In this document: positions 1 to 11,892 of the stretch, piece by piece
Layout of the letters: every line of letters begins with the position of its first letter
Position numbering within the stretch: position 1 is the stretch's first letter
Source: Silene latifolia
Taxonomy: Eukaryota > Streptophyta > Magnoliopsida > Caryophyllales > Caryophyllaceae
Reading direction: 5' to 3'
Length of the DNA stretch: 64,000 nt
NCBI RefSeq assembly: GCF_048544455.1
Contig: NC_133536.1
Location: forward strand, 197,659,325 to 197,723,324
Notes under the pieces: generated by a model
Seen by the model: only the letters and a program-made list of their open reading frames with translations
Told to the model about the DNA's origin: nothing
The model's database searches: none
Made by a program: the position numbers and the translations under genes

Positions 1-365
1 ATGACGGTGATTTTGGGGATTGAAATTTGGGAGTTGTTGGTTGTTGATAATAATTAAGTAATATCCTGGTGATGGTGAAATTTGCATTATAAAATTTTGC
101 TTCAAAGAAAATATTAGATTTGGGAATGCACTTTTTAGAAGTTATTTGTGATTAAGATGATAAGATCATGATATCGGGTGGTTACATTATTTCATGGATC
201 TATAGATGGAATAGTAGACATGATTCAAGGTATCTTGTGAGATTAGGGATGTATTAGGCATTATTAATGTGGGTTACTAAGTAATTGTGGATGAGTGGAA
301 TATTGAGTATTAGAATTATGATGTTTTAATTGGGGAACATCTGAATATTTCATGAAGCCCAAATT
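1..365. other. AT-rich intergenic DNA, nothing recognised
   Basis: No coding frame with codon-like composition, no terminal repeats and no RNA gene could be seen. It is treated as plant intergenic DNA flanking the LINE fragment that starts at 366. Confidence 0.6.
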
Positions 366-554
366 GAAAGAGCCTAGTTGCATATGCGCCATTCTGAGCT
401 TTTTATAGCTAGTGTTCAGGCTGTTTAAAGGATTTTTTCCTTTAGTTTTGTAATTCTTTAGTGGATAGTTTTGCAAATTGTAATTTCTTTTCTTCTTAAG
501 AAATGAAATGATAACTTTTTTGCAAAAAAAAAAAAAAAAGAAAGAGCCTAGTTG
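366..554 (+). mobile_element. Short non-LTR retroposon (5'-truncated LINE 3' end) with 15-bp target duplication
   Basis: A 159-bp body (381-539) ends in an A-run of about 16 bases (524-539) and is flanked by a perfect 15-bp direct repeat, GAAAGAGCCTAGTTG, at 366-380 and 540-554. Target duplication plus a poly(A) tail is the signature of target-primed reverse transcription. No tRNA-like A and B boxes were seen, so a truncated LINE 3' UTR is more likely than a SINE. It encodes nothing; reading frames across it are chance. Confidence 0.85.
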
Positions 555-3029
555 AGATGAGCTGGCCATTTACTGTTTTGAAGTATCGATGTTGAAATTG
601 TATTAGCATACGACAATATCGTAATATTTTGTAGTTGAGATGTCAACTTGGGAATGGAGCATGAGTAGTCCGAGAATCTCATATCGTTTAAGAAGTCTGA
701 GGTTCGATTTCTAATAAAAGCCAAAAAAAGGTTACCCTATTTTTATCTTTTTAAACATGATTAATAAGTGTAGTTTATTTAACAAGTTGTTAAGTCGATA
801 ATAAAACTTCTAAGAATATACAAATCACTAGATTAGTAACATGATTAATAATATCAAGAGAGGATTACAAGTAATAATTATTTATTTCGTAATATAAACT
901 ATAATTATTGGAAATACCGCTACTAATACACATATTAGTATCATTAGCAAGCTAATGAGTGTCTTCACTTCATTAAGAGATTTTGTAACGGAATTATAAA
1001 GTTCATCGAAGGAGATATCGGGTGATTTATTGGATGAACTACTGGAAGATTTATCCATAATTTAGAGAGAATATTTTTTTGTATGAGATTTTGGATAAGA
1101 AGTAAATGAAGTGAGTGGATAAAATGGTTAATTTTTGTGATTTTTATAGAAAAAAATATTTTAAAAAAAGGAAAAAAATTCGGTGGGTACTGTACTACTG
1201 TTGCGTCAGTGAACAGTAAGTGTCGGTGGAACCATAAATAAGTAGACAGTCTATTTATACAGTCAATAAAATAATTTATATAGAGTGATAATGTATAAAA
1301 GAAAAGGGAGAGGAAATTGGTTTGAACATAATATTCAGCGCTCCTATTCCTAGGCATAGAAGCTAAGCTATACAGTGACGCTTCTACACAGAAGTACGTT
1401 GTGTCTTGGACAAATTAGGAAATGCTACTGGATTTTCATTTAGATAAAAGAAAAAATGGAGGTTCACATGAGACGAGGTAAAATAGTCGAAATTTCACAT
1501 GGATTTTAGTATAGGAATTCAATACCCTATTTGTAGGACATATGTGGTAGTAGAGGCACTTAGTGGTAACTATTTTATAGTTTACCTACCCCTAGTTAGA
1601 AAATTCGGGATTCAATATGATAATAAAGAAAATTAGATTTAGTTAACTAGTATTGTATGTTTAGAAAATTTAAAAAGATACAGGAATAAAAAAAAGTAGC
1701 TTGACTTATTATGTATGATGACCGATTTTATGATTAACATTTGCATACAGTTAGTTTATGTGATAGAAGATCGAGAAAAAAATTAATTTAATAAATAGGT
1801 TATTTGTGTCGCGTTCGTGTTTACTAAGCTCAACCCAACCCCAAAGGCCAAGCTAGCTAGTTACTGAAATCTAGTGTCGTTTTCGTATCGACCCACTTAC
1901 ATAAGTGGGTGATTAAATCCCAACCAAACCGTTTAATTTGTGTTAGGTTCATATCGAGCTTTAAAGTCGTGTCATTTTTTGACAACTCTATCTCGGACAA
2001 TGCGTTTCTTGTCCCATATCGCAATCGCTATTCACCGTCGATTAAAAATTGTTTAATTGAACTAAAGGATAAACAAATGGACATATGTATGACGACCGGT
2101 CAAAGATTGGAAGTAAAAAGCAAACAACTGAACAAGTGTTTTAGTACAATTTTGCGCCCAATATTGAATTTAGGCCATATTTTCGTTAATTTTTTATTTT
2201 TTTTGACAAAATAATAATTTCATGACTATTTTACACTTTTTCTTTTCTATTATTAAGCATAGTTATTTGCCGTTCTTTGCCCTTTCTTCCCATTCATTCA
2301 TTCCTTCTCTAATTTTTCCCAAATTTATCTGAAGAACTCATCCTCAAGATAAGTGTATCCCATTGTTTTTGAAGTCATTTCCTACAATATATCCACAACA
2401 AGGGAGAAATTCAAAGATGGAAAACCTAATTTAAGGCACAAATATACAAAACCCAGAAATTTCAAATACAAAACCTAGAAAATAAGTAGCATAAATCAAA
2501 CAATAAACTACAAACAAATTAGAAAGAAGAAATATATAGAAGGTCAACTTACATGAATTACTAAAGTGATAGTGGTGATGACCAACAATCTCTCAATGAT
2601 TACGATATTATGATGGAAATTTGGGAGAATTTTTAAGGGGGAATATTTGGGGGGAAATTTTGGGATAAATTAGGTTAAAAAAATGAAAAGAGGGGAAGTA
2701 AATGAAGAATCAAAAGCCAAACGAAGACTTATAATTGCGGGGGCAAATTTGCGATTTCATTAAAAATTTCACCCGAAAATGTCATTGGGTGCTAAATATA
2801 ACCTGAGCTATTAATTTGGGTGTAATTTAAAAAAAAATTGACGTGGGAGTAAAAGTAAAAAAATGGATTAAACGTGCGATAATTGATAATTTACTCTTTT
2901 CTTTATAAAGAATTTCAAAAACAAATAATTAATTGTTACAACCCAAACTCTTCCAAAACAAATAATATATTTCATCATTCAAAGTTAAATAATTTAAATT
3001 TAAAGTTGACGAATAAACAAACCGTAAGT
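555..3029. other. Gene-poor AT-rich DNA
   Basis: About 2.5 kb without a convincing gene. Short open frames here have low-complexity, non-protein-like composition. The stretch at roughly 1805-2040 has a wording of repeated 'tcgtgtt' and 'cccaaccaaaccgttt' blocks that resembles a widespread plant interspersed repeat, but no ends could be set. No RNA gene or tandem array was recognised. Confidence 0.5.
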
Positions 3030-3326
3030 GGATTATACATTTGATGTAGTATATCAGATGATATGGTTTTTGAGCATTAAGATAAAGTTTTTGAGTTTTA
3101 ATCTAAATTTGTGAGTTTTATTTTAAAGTTTTTGAGTTTATTTACTTAAACTTTAATCTCAAAAAGTTACATTATAACTCAAAAAAATTACATATAAGCT
3201 CAAAAAAAAAATTGATTTTTGACATCATAAAACTAAAATGTAATTTATAAACTCTATAGTACTCGAAAAAAAATACTAAACTCAAAAAGTCATTAAGTAT
3301 GATGTAGTACATCCGATATACAATCC
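3030..3326. mobile_element. MITE-like element with about 29-bp imperfect terminal inverted repeats
   Basis: The left end (3030-3058, beginning GGATTATACATTTGATGTAG) matches the reverse complement of the right end (3298-3326, reading GGATTGTATATCGGATGTAC) with scattered mismatches. The interior is AT-rich, has repeated 'aaagtttttgag' and 'aactcaaaaa' motifs in opposite orientations, and has no ORF. This suits a non-autonomous foldback or MITE element. No clear target duplication was seen, so exact ends and superfamily are uncertain. Confidence 0.6.
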
Positions 3327-4306
3327 TTTTTCTCATTTATTATTAAGTCAAATCTCACCAAACCTGCTCAAAACTCGCTAACATGTTTGTGGGCCAAAAA
3401 ATCATGCCGGCCCGGCCCAAGTCCGCATTTGACCACCTCTAATTTAAATATACAAACGATAAAAGTGTGTAAGTAGCAAAAGTAACTTTATTAATAGTGA
3501 AAACAATTGTAACATCATTTGATGTAGTAAATAGGATAGGAATCAACCATTTGAGTGGTAAAAGTAACAATAATAGTAGTTAGAGTAGTGAAAGTCATAG
3601 TAGCAAGAATGAGAATAGTGAAATTAACAGTATTAAATGCGGGAGTACTGAAAATAAATAAATAAAGATGGTGAAAGTAACAAATGTTATAAAAGTAACC
3701 GTATGAACAACGGAGAAAACACTAAAACTAAGGAGAGACGGTCTTTCAATAAGTTATTGAGATACCACTATTCCGTACCCTTTTATTTGTATTCGTCACC
3801 ATTTTGTTGTTGATCGTGACATAGTAATTTCGTACTTATTTACATAATAAATGTACTCATTTTATCTTTAACCATGATTTGTACCTATTTTATTACCTTT
3901 AGTACCTATTTTATTACCTTTAATACCGCTTTCTCTTAAAATTATAAAATAGTCTCTCAATAAACTTATTAAGAGACCGTCTCTCAGAAGACCTACTCCG
4001 GAGAAAATTAGCTAACAATTTGGTTTAAGTAAAATATTTAAATATATAAGTTTGATAAAATTAACGGGAATAGTGAATTTAACTATAAAAATAGTGGGAA
4101 TAGTCAAAGAAACAACAGTAACCGAAGAGTAGTAAACTCATAGTATTAACAGGGCATATCGTGGAAGTAATAATATCAACGGCGGGAGAATAAGTGAATG
4201 TGTCTCATATAATTTGTTGATAAATTTTAATCTCATCATAATTTCAAGATATATCATAGAAGTATAGAACAATATATTATAAATCGTAGATGTATACGTT
4301 AAAAAA
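3327..4306. other. Low-complexity interspersed repeat DNA split by a MITE
   Basis: Both sides of the MITE at 3733-3985 are rich in degenerate short motifs of the kind 'agtgaaagtaaca' and 'gggaatagtg', seen at about 3470-3720 and 4060-4200. This looks like one degenerate minisatellite-like region into which the MITE inserted. No gene was seen. Confidence 0.4.
3733..3985. mobile_element. MITE with about 31-bp terminal inverted repeats
   Basis: The left terminus GAGAGACGGTCTTTCAATAA (3733 on) and the reverse complement of the right terminus GAGAGACGGTCTCTTAATAA (ending 3985) match over about 31 bp with few mismatches. At 253 bp and without an ORF it is a typical MITE. The 'gagacggtctc' terminus is a kind I associate with abundant Caryophyllales MITEs, which is recalled knowledge and not tested here. 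Confidence 0.75.
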
Positions 4307-5775
4307 TACTAACGCAATTTTTTTTTTTTTTGGCAACTGAACAGAAAGGTTCCTAGTGCAAGCTCATGGCTTGTTTTGCCAAACCATGAGCTCTAGTGTT
4401 CTGATTCCTGCGAACATAACTAAAACAAAAGCAATGAAAAGCAGTAGAAAGAGAAGTGATTTCCTCAAAGATGCCTGAAATATGATGATGCATGGTAGCC
4501 TTCCCCATCCATTGAGTTAAGAGCTGAAGGCAATCAGTGGAGACTTCAAGGTGGAGAATGCTAGTCTGTCGTGCCCACTTAATGGCCTTTCTGATACCTA
4601 AAGCTTCCGCTTGAAGGGACGATTCAGCCCGACCTCGCATAGATCCTTCATATCTGATATCGCCCTGAGTCCCAAGAACAACCCATCCAAAAACCTGCAA
4701 GACGCGAGTCGATCCAGCTGGCATCGACAAAAATACGCACCATAGAACATGAAGAGGAAACACCAATAGAGTAAACAGGTCTCCCCATGCGGAGCATTTG
4801 TAGACCATCAAAATCCATCAGATTATCCTTCTCTTCAGGGCCATAGCCAGGCGGATGAAGAGAGTCATTGGTGGGCTTATTGATTGCTTGTAGAACATCC
4901 GTAACCATTTGACGAGTTTTGGAGAAGAAAACCACATGGTGAAAGGAACCACCCCTAAAAACAATGTCATTCCTTAAGTTCCATAGGCTCACCAGGATCG
5001 CGAGAAAATGGACAACCAGAGTAACCCCATCCTCCAACTTGTACAAATAAAAGATCCAATTTACAATCCAAGTTCGAACATCGAGTGAGGGGAATTGGCC
5101 GACATTAATGCCCAGAACAGAACCCGCCCAAATCCGCGAGCTAATAGTACAATCCCGGAAAAGGTGGTCCAGTGTCTCCAATGTGTCCCTGCCAGTGCCA
5201 CACAAAGCACAAGATGAATCCCAAGCTAAATCTCTTTTAACAAACTCACTACCCACCGGAAGCGATCCTATAATAATTTTCCATAGAAGGATCTTCCAAG
5301 TTTGAGGGCCTGGAAGGTGCCATAACTTTTTCCTACAGAAAGGTTTCCAATCTGTATGAACCCGGTCTTTGTCCTTGCTAGATCCGTGCTCATTGAAGTA
5401 CTCTTGAAAGATAATACCATACCCACTCTTGACAGTGTAAGAGCCGCTGCTAGTGAACGGCCAAAAAACCTCATCTTTCGATCGAGAGCAGGAAAGGGGG
5501 ATAGCAAGGATCTGATTCACGCTTTCCTCCGCAAAGAGTAATCGTATTAGGCCTTCATTCCACCCACCAGTGTTGAAGCAGATATCTTTGACCCGGAGAT
5601 CTTTAAGGAAAGTAAAACTCTCATCCAAAAGGCAATCTTTGGGCTCAGGAGTTTGGCTATTAACCCATTTCTTGTCCCAAACATTGAGATTTGACTCAAT
5701 CCCCGGCTTCCAACCAATATGCTCTTTTATAAGTTTCTCTCGGAAGTTTCTCTCGGACTTTCTACTAACGCAATT
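4307..5775 (-). mobile_element. 5'-truncated L1-type LINE with 13-bp target duplication
   Basis: The element body (4320-5762) is flanked by the perfect 13-bp repeat TACTAACGCAATT at 4307-4319 and 5763-5775. On the plus strand it begins with a T-run (4320-4331), which is the poly(A) tail of a minus-strand element. Only the 3' part of ORF2 remains, so it is a 5'-truncated, dead-on-arrival copy made by target-primed reverse transcription. A small direct duplication of 'agtttctctcgga' lies near the 5' junction (5731-5757). Confidence 0.93.
4353..5762 (-). pseudogene. LINE ORF2 C-terminal remnant: RT zinc-binding domain plus RNase H
   Basis: This is the C-terminal third of an L1-type ORF2 protein. 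The N-terminal part carries a reverse-transcriptase zinc-binding (zf-RVT) domain with the CALCG core followed by ETLDHLFRDC. It is followed by an RNase H domain with the expected acidic residues in FVDASW, QAEALGI and STDCLQL and a C-terminal RRNQNTRAHGLAK. The two parts lie in different frames. The shift falls in the run of A (T on the coding strand) at about 4689-4693, consistent with a one-base homopolymer change. The endonuclease and the RT catalytic core are missing because of 5' truncation. The residues before 5762 belong to the target site, not the element. It is non-functional as it stands. Confidence 0.9.
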
Positions 5776-7462
5776 ATATTTCATACAAAAATAAAATTTA
5801 ACTGAAATAGAGATATTTCGATGGGGCCGACACCAAATCAGTTAATGTAAACTAAAGGTACAGACGATAAAGTAAATAAAATGTTTTGTTCAATAGAAAA
5901 CAACAACATTCTCAAAAATATACTCGGTAATAATCGTCAAGCAAGCACATTTGGTCACAAAATCGATTCTCAAAATATAATGGTGTTTAATTTTGGAAGC
6001 TAAAAGCTTCTTCAGATTGAATAATAAGATAATGGTATTACCATCAGCTCAGACATGTCGCCTCCTAAGTCCTAATGCAAATTTACAAAGCTATTAATCT
6101 ATTATCAGCCGCTCTAAAATGTTTGTACTTCATTGCTCTTCTTTACACTTGGAATCATCTTTAATTTTGTATGTCGTAGCCACTTAGTTACACAAGCTTG
6201 ATGGATCCCTCAATATTCAGGGCGCAGGTAATAAGAGATGATGCCAAGGCTGTGGACTTGGAGGCAAATCTGGCTAACTGGACTATGGTTGGAGCCACTT
6301 AAATTGTTATGCCTGCATACAACATGCCTCTTCTCAGGGGCGTCTTAAAACAAATGGAAGCCCGGTGCGACACGGAAAAATGAGGCCCCAAAATGAATGC
6401 TTAAGTATATTATACTTCGAGATTTGTATTGAATTTCATTAATAAAAGCTTATAATACGGTGACCAAAAGCGGAGTCCCGGTTCCCAGACCCGTGGTTGC
6501 CCGTGGCCTTAGACACCCATGCCTCTTCTCACCACTGTGTTTCCCCAAGCTTTCCAGACTTTGGTTAACATACTTTGTTCCTCTGATCAGCTATTTCATG
6601 CTGAACCGACTTCTTCAGCGCTTGCATTTCTTCCCACACCTTTTCCGGCCCATGCCAATATCGCCTCTGCATCTGAAACTTTATTTTGTTCAATTAGACA
6701 CAAACATCAGCTATTTCATGCGAAACACAAAAATAAGAGTAGGGTGAAGACACTTATGACCTCATTGGACAAGACATACCACATGTTAGGGTCTAGGGAA
6801 TTGTAAATCATAGCATGTAGCATTAAACTAGCTAATCCGGCCAAATCTTATACATTGTCAAGAAAAGTGATATTTTTCCTTAGACAACTTTTAGTAGATG
6901 TCTGAGTTCTATACTTTATTTTCTACAATGCATGAGCAATTGTACATTGTTAACCGATCAATGGTAGTTAAGCGAGAATGTGACAGCTAGAACACAATAC
7001 TGAACAGAGATTCAAACTCCACTTAGAAACCCTAAGGAACTAATTAGCAATACAGAAAAAAAAATTAGACCTTTTTTCAACTTAAAAATTGACATGGTTT
7101 AAGAAACTCCAAGGAATTGTCAAACTCCACATATGTTAAATAACACTTTTAAAAGTTTAAAATCCTCAAGCAGCGGCTAGCTAGCTTGATTGAATAAAGT
7201 CAATGAATGATGTGTTCATGACATAGGTTTGAAACCTATGAGCAACTTAGCATCAAAATTCCTGTGGAAAAGTTTATTCTAAACAAAACGAGAAAACAGA
7301 CAGAAGAAGCACCATATAATATTAAATACCACTATATTTTGCACGTTTTCCACGAGCATAATCCTGGTTTGTTAAGAGGTACTCCCATTAATTCCTGAAG
7401 CTTATATTTCAGTACTTGATGCCTACACACACACCTTAGTAAACCATTTGTCAAAACCAAAA
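5776..7462. other. Host flank of the Sirevirus, with a gene-like remnant at about 6210-6806
   Basis: Mostly AT-rich intergenic DNA. From about 6210 to 6806 the base composition is more even, and one frame reads protein-like residues (VDLEANLANWTMVGAT; then MPAYN joined across an insertion to MPLLTTVFPQAF). It is broken by an in-frame stop between these parts and by the 181-bp insertion at 6337-6517. I do not recognise the protein family. It could be an exon of a decayed host gene or a captured fragment. The rest (5776-6200, 6807-7462) shows nothing recognisable. Confidence 0.35.
6337..6517. mobile_element. 181-bp insertion bounded by 14-bp direct repeats
   Basis: The repeat CATGCCTCTTCTCA is at 6323-6336 and again at 6518-6531. 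Removing the 181 bp between them restores a continuous gene-like reading frame. A 13-15-bp duplication suggests target-primed insertion, but there is no A-rich tail at either end. The insert contains GGTTCCCAGACC, which loosely resembles a pol III B box. It could be a tail-less SINE-like element, a degraded small transposon or filler DNA from break repair. Confidence 0.55.
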
Positions 7463-7715
7463 TGTTAGAACACTGTGTTGATGATGCCAAGTCCCTTTGT
7501 TATTTGATTGTTTACTCTTAGTGGAAATGATTAGTGATTGAAGCAATCAAATGGACTTTCAACAATGATTCAAGATGATCAAGCTAATCATGGAAGTCAA
7601 GACAATGGTGTTTTCTAAGCCTTAGTCGAAAAATGTAAGAGTAAGTGCAACATTCTCATGTAAGTCAAGTAATGGCAAAACCATGCAACAGTACGATGTA
7701 CTGTGGTTTCTGGTA

Positions 7716-8181
7716 TGTAGGGGATTTTCGTAGGGTAATATATTTGACCACACACACAATAATAAAGACAAGAATAACAGGGACACAAATATAACGAGGT
7801 TCACCAAATTGGCTACGTCCTCACTGCGGTTGCACTAGGATTTTATTGATCACACTCAGAGATTACAATAAGAGTAATATACACAAGAGACTTAAAGATC
7901 GCTTCTTATTATTACACTTATAACTCACTTATAAGAATTGAGGGATGCATATACTGAGCTTCGTCCTTCTGCTTTTATAGGACAGAAGAACTTCACTTTC
8001 CTCATGCACAAATCCCACGCCTAACTTTGGAGACTTTATGCACCATTTTCTTCATGCTAGGTGCCCACCACTTTGGACTTTGCATGTCCACAATAATGCA
8101 CTTCAGTGGCTTTTTACACCATTGTCAACAAATGACAATATTGTGTGTACACACTCCAAATATGGAGGACCCACTACAACA
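7716..8181 (-). repeat. 3' LTR of the small copia element (minus orientation)
   Basis: 466 bp, nearly identical to 9869-10333. The only clear difference is in the block 'aaagatcgcttc' against 'aaagactgctc'. It is the downstream LTR because the PPT abuts its inner edge (8182 on). Confidence 0.92.
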
Positions 8182-8435
8182 ATCTCCCACCTCCGACATT
8201 TTTGGAGGTACCACTGAAACACCTCATTTACCCGATCCACCTAATACAACCGCGTCTTCACTCATGCTGACTGCAAGAGCCCAATCGAGGTACAGTCCAA
8301 CCTCGACCCATTATCATCCAAGTCTGTTCCCAACGGCAACCATACATGTCGGTTTTCACCCATCGCTCCTCGGGGCGTGCACTCCCACCTGAACGAAACA
8401 CCCTTTCGTGCCTCCTTAGAACTCCTTGAATTTCC

Positions 8436-9799
8436 TCACACATCCCAGCGTGCCAGTCTCACCTTGTGCGTTCTCGGACCACCTTCCGCCTTCAAGCCAC
8501 CGACTTTACTCACACAGTGCTTATTGTAAGGCCCACTATGCATAGTTTTCGGATCCCGCGACAAGTCTCGTGAAACAATTTCAGACTTCATCCCTCCAGC
8601 AGCTACTCTACTCGTGTCACAACACCCTGTAGTGATGTACAAAGTTCCACTCTTAGTCCCACGAGCTAATACCATAGCTTCCTTGACTATTTTCCAGGAA
8701 CTCCCCTCAAAGATAACCTTGTAACCTGCTTCATCGAGCTTTCCAACAGATATCAATTTCTTTTTCAAGTTCGGGATGAACATGACATCTGTAAGCTCCC
8801 ACCTACTCCCAGTCGGGGTCAGGATTTTCACATCACCTCTTCCCATAATTGGCATAGCCTTACCATTCGCCAGGTAAGCGGTACCACACCTTCCACCAAT
8901 AAATTTATGAAAGGATTTTTTACATGGGGTAGCGTGAAATGACACACCAGACTCTAACACCCAAGACTCCATCGAATCTTCGACACTCACAGCCAAAAGA
9001 TCACCCTCACTCTCGACAGCTATCGCCGTACTACCATCCTCATAACTACGCTGCTCTCGGTTTTTCCTAGGATTCACACAATCCCTCCTGACATGTCCAC
9101 TCTCACCACAATTCCAACAAGTCGGGCCACCTTTCACTCGTGACTTAGATCTCCCATGATGACCACCTCTATAATTTTTCCTCCCTCTACCCTCTGCAAC
9201 TAAACCACTCCCATCATTGACTCCGGAGGTCTCACCTAATTCCTTCTTGCGAATACTTTCGCTCAGAATTAGATCTCGTACCTCGTCAAACTTGAGCTTC
9301 TCTTGTCCTTGCGAACTACTAATTGCAGTGATGTGAGTATCCCAACTACTAGGTAACGAGGATAACAAAATTAAGGCTTTTATCTCGTCATCAAAATCTA
9401 TTTTTACCGAACTAAGTTGCCTCGTGATCACATTATAATCATTAATATGATCACCATTGTGGTTCCTTCATGCATCTCAGAACCAAACAGTCTACGCATA
9501 AGGAATACCTTATTTGTAGCAGATGGTTTCTCATACATGTTCTCCAGGGCATTCATCAAGTCAACCGTCGTTGTCGCATTCATCACATTGAAAGCAACGT
9601 TTCTGGCCAGCGTCAATCGGACCACACCTAGCGCCTGCCTATCCAATTTTTCCCACTCAGCCTTCTCCATGGAATCCGGCTTAGAGCCTTCCAATGGGAG
9701 ATGCATATTCTTCGAATACAAATAATCAGTTATTTGCATTTTCCAGAAAGCAAAATCTTTTCCGTCGAATTTATCGAACATGATTTTACCTCCTTCCAT
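8436..9799 (-). pseudogene. Copia gag-protease remnant (frameshifted, altered protease active site)
   Basis: The ATG at 9797-9799 opens a copia Gag (UBN2-type) beginning MEGGKIMFDKFDGKDFAFWK, with WEKLDRQALG further on. A frameshift near 9440 moves the reading to a second frame (9431 to 8436), which continues ITRQLSSVKIDFDDEIKAL, LPSSWDTHI and a zinc knuckle CWNCGESGHVRRDC. The protease region follows as SWVLESGVSFHATP. In this family the active site is normally Asp-Ser-Gly, and here it reads Glu-Ser-Gly. After SGTLYITTG, where the pre-integrase domain should begin, the sequence leaves the pol pattern and runs into an unrelated tail (VRLARWDV). Integrase and RT are thus deleted from the middle of the ancestor. 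Gag is needed for particle assembly; here it could act only if frameshift copies exist elsewhere in intact form. Confidence 0.9.
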
Positions 9800-9851
9800 T
9801 ATTGCGAATTTTTTTGTGGTTCACTCTTCCCTCACCCTTACTCGCCCAACC

Positions 9852-9865
9852 GGGCTCTGATACCA
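9852..9865 (-). promoter_or_regulatory. Primer-binding site of the small copia element
   Basis: On the minus strand this reads TGGTATCAGAGCCC, complementary to the 3' end of initiator tRNA-Met. It lies 3 bp inside the right LTR, which fixes the element's orientation as minus. Confidence 0.9.
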
Positions 9866-9868
9866 GTT

Positions 9869-10333
9869 TGTAGGGGATTTTCGTAGGGTAATATATTTGA
9901 CCACACACACAATAATAAAGACAAGAATAACAGGGACACAAATATAACGAGGTTCACCAAATTGGCTACGTCCTCACTGCGGTTGCACTAGGATTTTATT
10001 GATCACACTCAGAGATTACAATAAGAGTAATATACACAAGAGACTTAAAGACTGCTCTTATTATTACACTTATAACTCACTTATAAGAATTGAGGGATGC
10101 ATATACTGAGCTTCGTCCTTCTGCTTTTATAGGACAGAAGAACTTCACTTTCCTCATGCACAAATCCCACGCCTAACTTTGGAGACTTTATGCACCATTT
10201 TCTTCATGCTAGGTGCCCACCACTTTGGACTTTGCATGTCCACAATAATGCACTTCAGTGGCTTTTTACACCATTGTCAACAAATGACAATATTGTGTGT
10301 ACACACTCCAAATATGGAGGACCCACTACAACA
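9869..10333 (-). repeat. 5' LTR of the small copia element, with TATA box
   Basis: 465 bp. In minus orientation it carries CCTATAAAAGCAG at about 10121-10133, a good TATA box for pol II transcription of the element. It runs TG...CA in minus orientation and ends next to the PBS. Confidence 0.9.
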
Positions 10334-10679
10334 TGGTACTATCATACGGAGGAGGAATTTCGACCAAAATGTTTTAAGTGTCAAAACTTTGCAAACTTTA
10401 AAGCTTAAACACTTGAATTTTTCAAAAGGTTGAAAATAATCTGAAATTTTGGAGTCACAAGCCCACTTGACTAAGCCTCTACATTTGTGCAAACACCTTT
10501 TACCAAAATGGCAAAGAAGACTTGTCAAACTTCTAAAGTAAGAAAAGTTTTTTGCCATTTTGATAAAATGTCACATGTTGAGTGTAATAGCTTAAGTTTT
10601 ATGATTTATTAAGCCCCAAGCCTATAGTCTAACACTTACCATCACTCAAGGCTATCATTTTAATATTGGATTTAATTTT

Positions 10680-11853
10680 AGTGTTATTTATGAGAATAAT
10701 CCAACCTAAGGCCTCTCTTCTCATATTAATCCAACCTAATGTTTAACTGAGAAAAATCCGAACTATAACATCATTTAACTTGTACTAAACCGATCCCATA
10801 ATTTACCTGATATTACAGGTTTTCCAACAGGTCACTTGTGGATTTTTTTTCAGGACTTTTTTTTCCAATTGTTTATCAATCTTCATCTTCCTAAATCAAT
10901 ACTTTACCCAAATTACAAAACTCAAATTTTATCAAAATCCAGAAAAATCCTAATACGTTAACCTAATTAGATCTTCTTATCTTCTTCTTCTTCCTGGATC
11001 TTCTTCTTCTTGTGGGATTTATTTCTTCCCTTTCCAACTTCATTCATCATTCTCCATTAATTTTCCATCCCTTCACTCCCTTACCTCCTTCCTCAATAAC
11101 CAACCACCACAAACCATAAAGAAGAGGCTTAAATTCATCGCCACTGTATCGCCGACGGCGCTATCAACACCGACCCCTCAACACGCGAGCGCCGACATCT
11201 GGCGACTTCGATTTAAGGGAGATAAACGCCTCCAACAACAAATCCTTCGAGAATTAACACGTAAATTCGATAATCGGTGGATTCCCCACGATTTTCGCGG
11301 GGGTGACGGTTGTGAGAGTTGGGGTTGGCGGTAACGAGAAGGAGCAGAAAATAAAACAAATCAAGTAGATTAGGAAGGCACAAAACAACTTCCGAGTAAG
11401 CTTGGTAGTCCATTAATGGAGTATTCTATGTACCAATTATGTAATAATATGTTCTTATGCAAACACGACGATCCCCAAATCAATTTTCCCTAATCTCTAC
11501 TCATCCTTCGAATTGATGATCGTTATTGTTATTGAGTCGCGTATTGTATTGTTGTTGTGCGGTGCTGGTTATTGTTATTTGTGCACATTTCAGCATAACG
11601 AGGCTACGTCAATTAAGTGAATTGACGTAATCAGATGAACTGAGGAAGGGATGAAGGGAAGGAGCTAGTTAAAAAGGTTATATTGTTTTTAATGATTTTG
11701 TTTTTTAAAGTATGACCGGACAAACAAGTAGTTGGTTACCTAGTGTATTGTGAGAAGAATGTGTGTATAGGTCAGATTAATATGGGTTAAAACATAGGTC
11801 ATATTAATACGAGAAGAAGAGACATAGGTTGGATTATTCCCGTAAAATAACCC
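10680..11853. mobile_element. MULE-like DNA transposon, possibly carrying captured gene sequence
   Basis: It is flanked by a 9-bp duplication TTTAATTTT (10671-10679, 11854-11862), the size typical of Mutator-like elements; the 3' LTR of the same Sirevirus has a single uninterrupted copy. The ends are inverted repeats: GTTATTTATGAGAATAATCC on the left and GTTATTTTACGGGAATAATC from the right end, both followed by CAACCTA. Weaker similarity (for example 'ctcttctcatattaat' on the left, 'ctcttcttctcgtattaat' on the right) extends about 100 bp inward. There is no transposase. The middle (about 11130-11350) is more GC-rich than the ends and looks like coding or 5'-UTR sequence of a host gene, though I cannot name it. 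Confidence 0.8.
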
Positions 11854-11892
11854 TTTAATTTTTCTAAGTTGTACTTACTTAAGACTAAATCC

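Larger units (their letters stand above)
7716..10333 (-). mobile_element. Small non-autonomous copia retrotransposon (TR-GAG-like) nested in the Sirevirus 5' LTR
   Basis: It is flanked by the 5-bp duplication TGGTA (7711-7715, 10334-10338). The LTRs are 7716-8181 and 9869-10333. In minus orientation they start TGTTGTAG and end CCCCTACA. The PBS next to the right LTR (9852-9865, complement TGGTATCAGAGCCC) matches initiator tRNA-Met, and the purine-rich GGAGGTGGGAGAT next to the left LTR is the PPT. The 1.7-kb interior holds only gag and protease. Integrase, RT and RNase H are absent, so it would need enzymes in trans. The two LTRs differ at only a few bases by eye, so insertion was recent. Confidence 0.93.

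Noticed and set aside
264..569. 101-aa minus-strand frame
   Set aside because: Runs through the poly(A) tail and body of a truncated LINE fragment.
6337..6420. hAT-type terminus suggested by CAGGGGCG and 'ggcccc' text
   Set aside because: No matching inverted end and no 8-bp duplication; the 14-bp direct repeat fits better.
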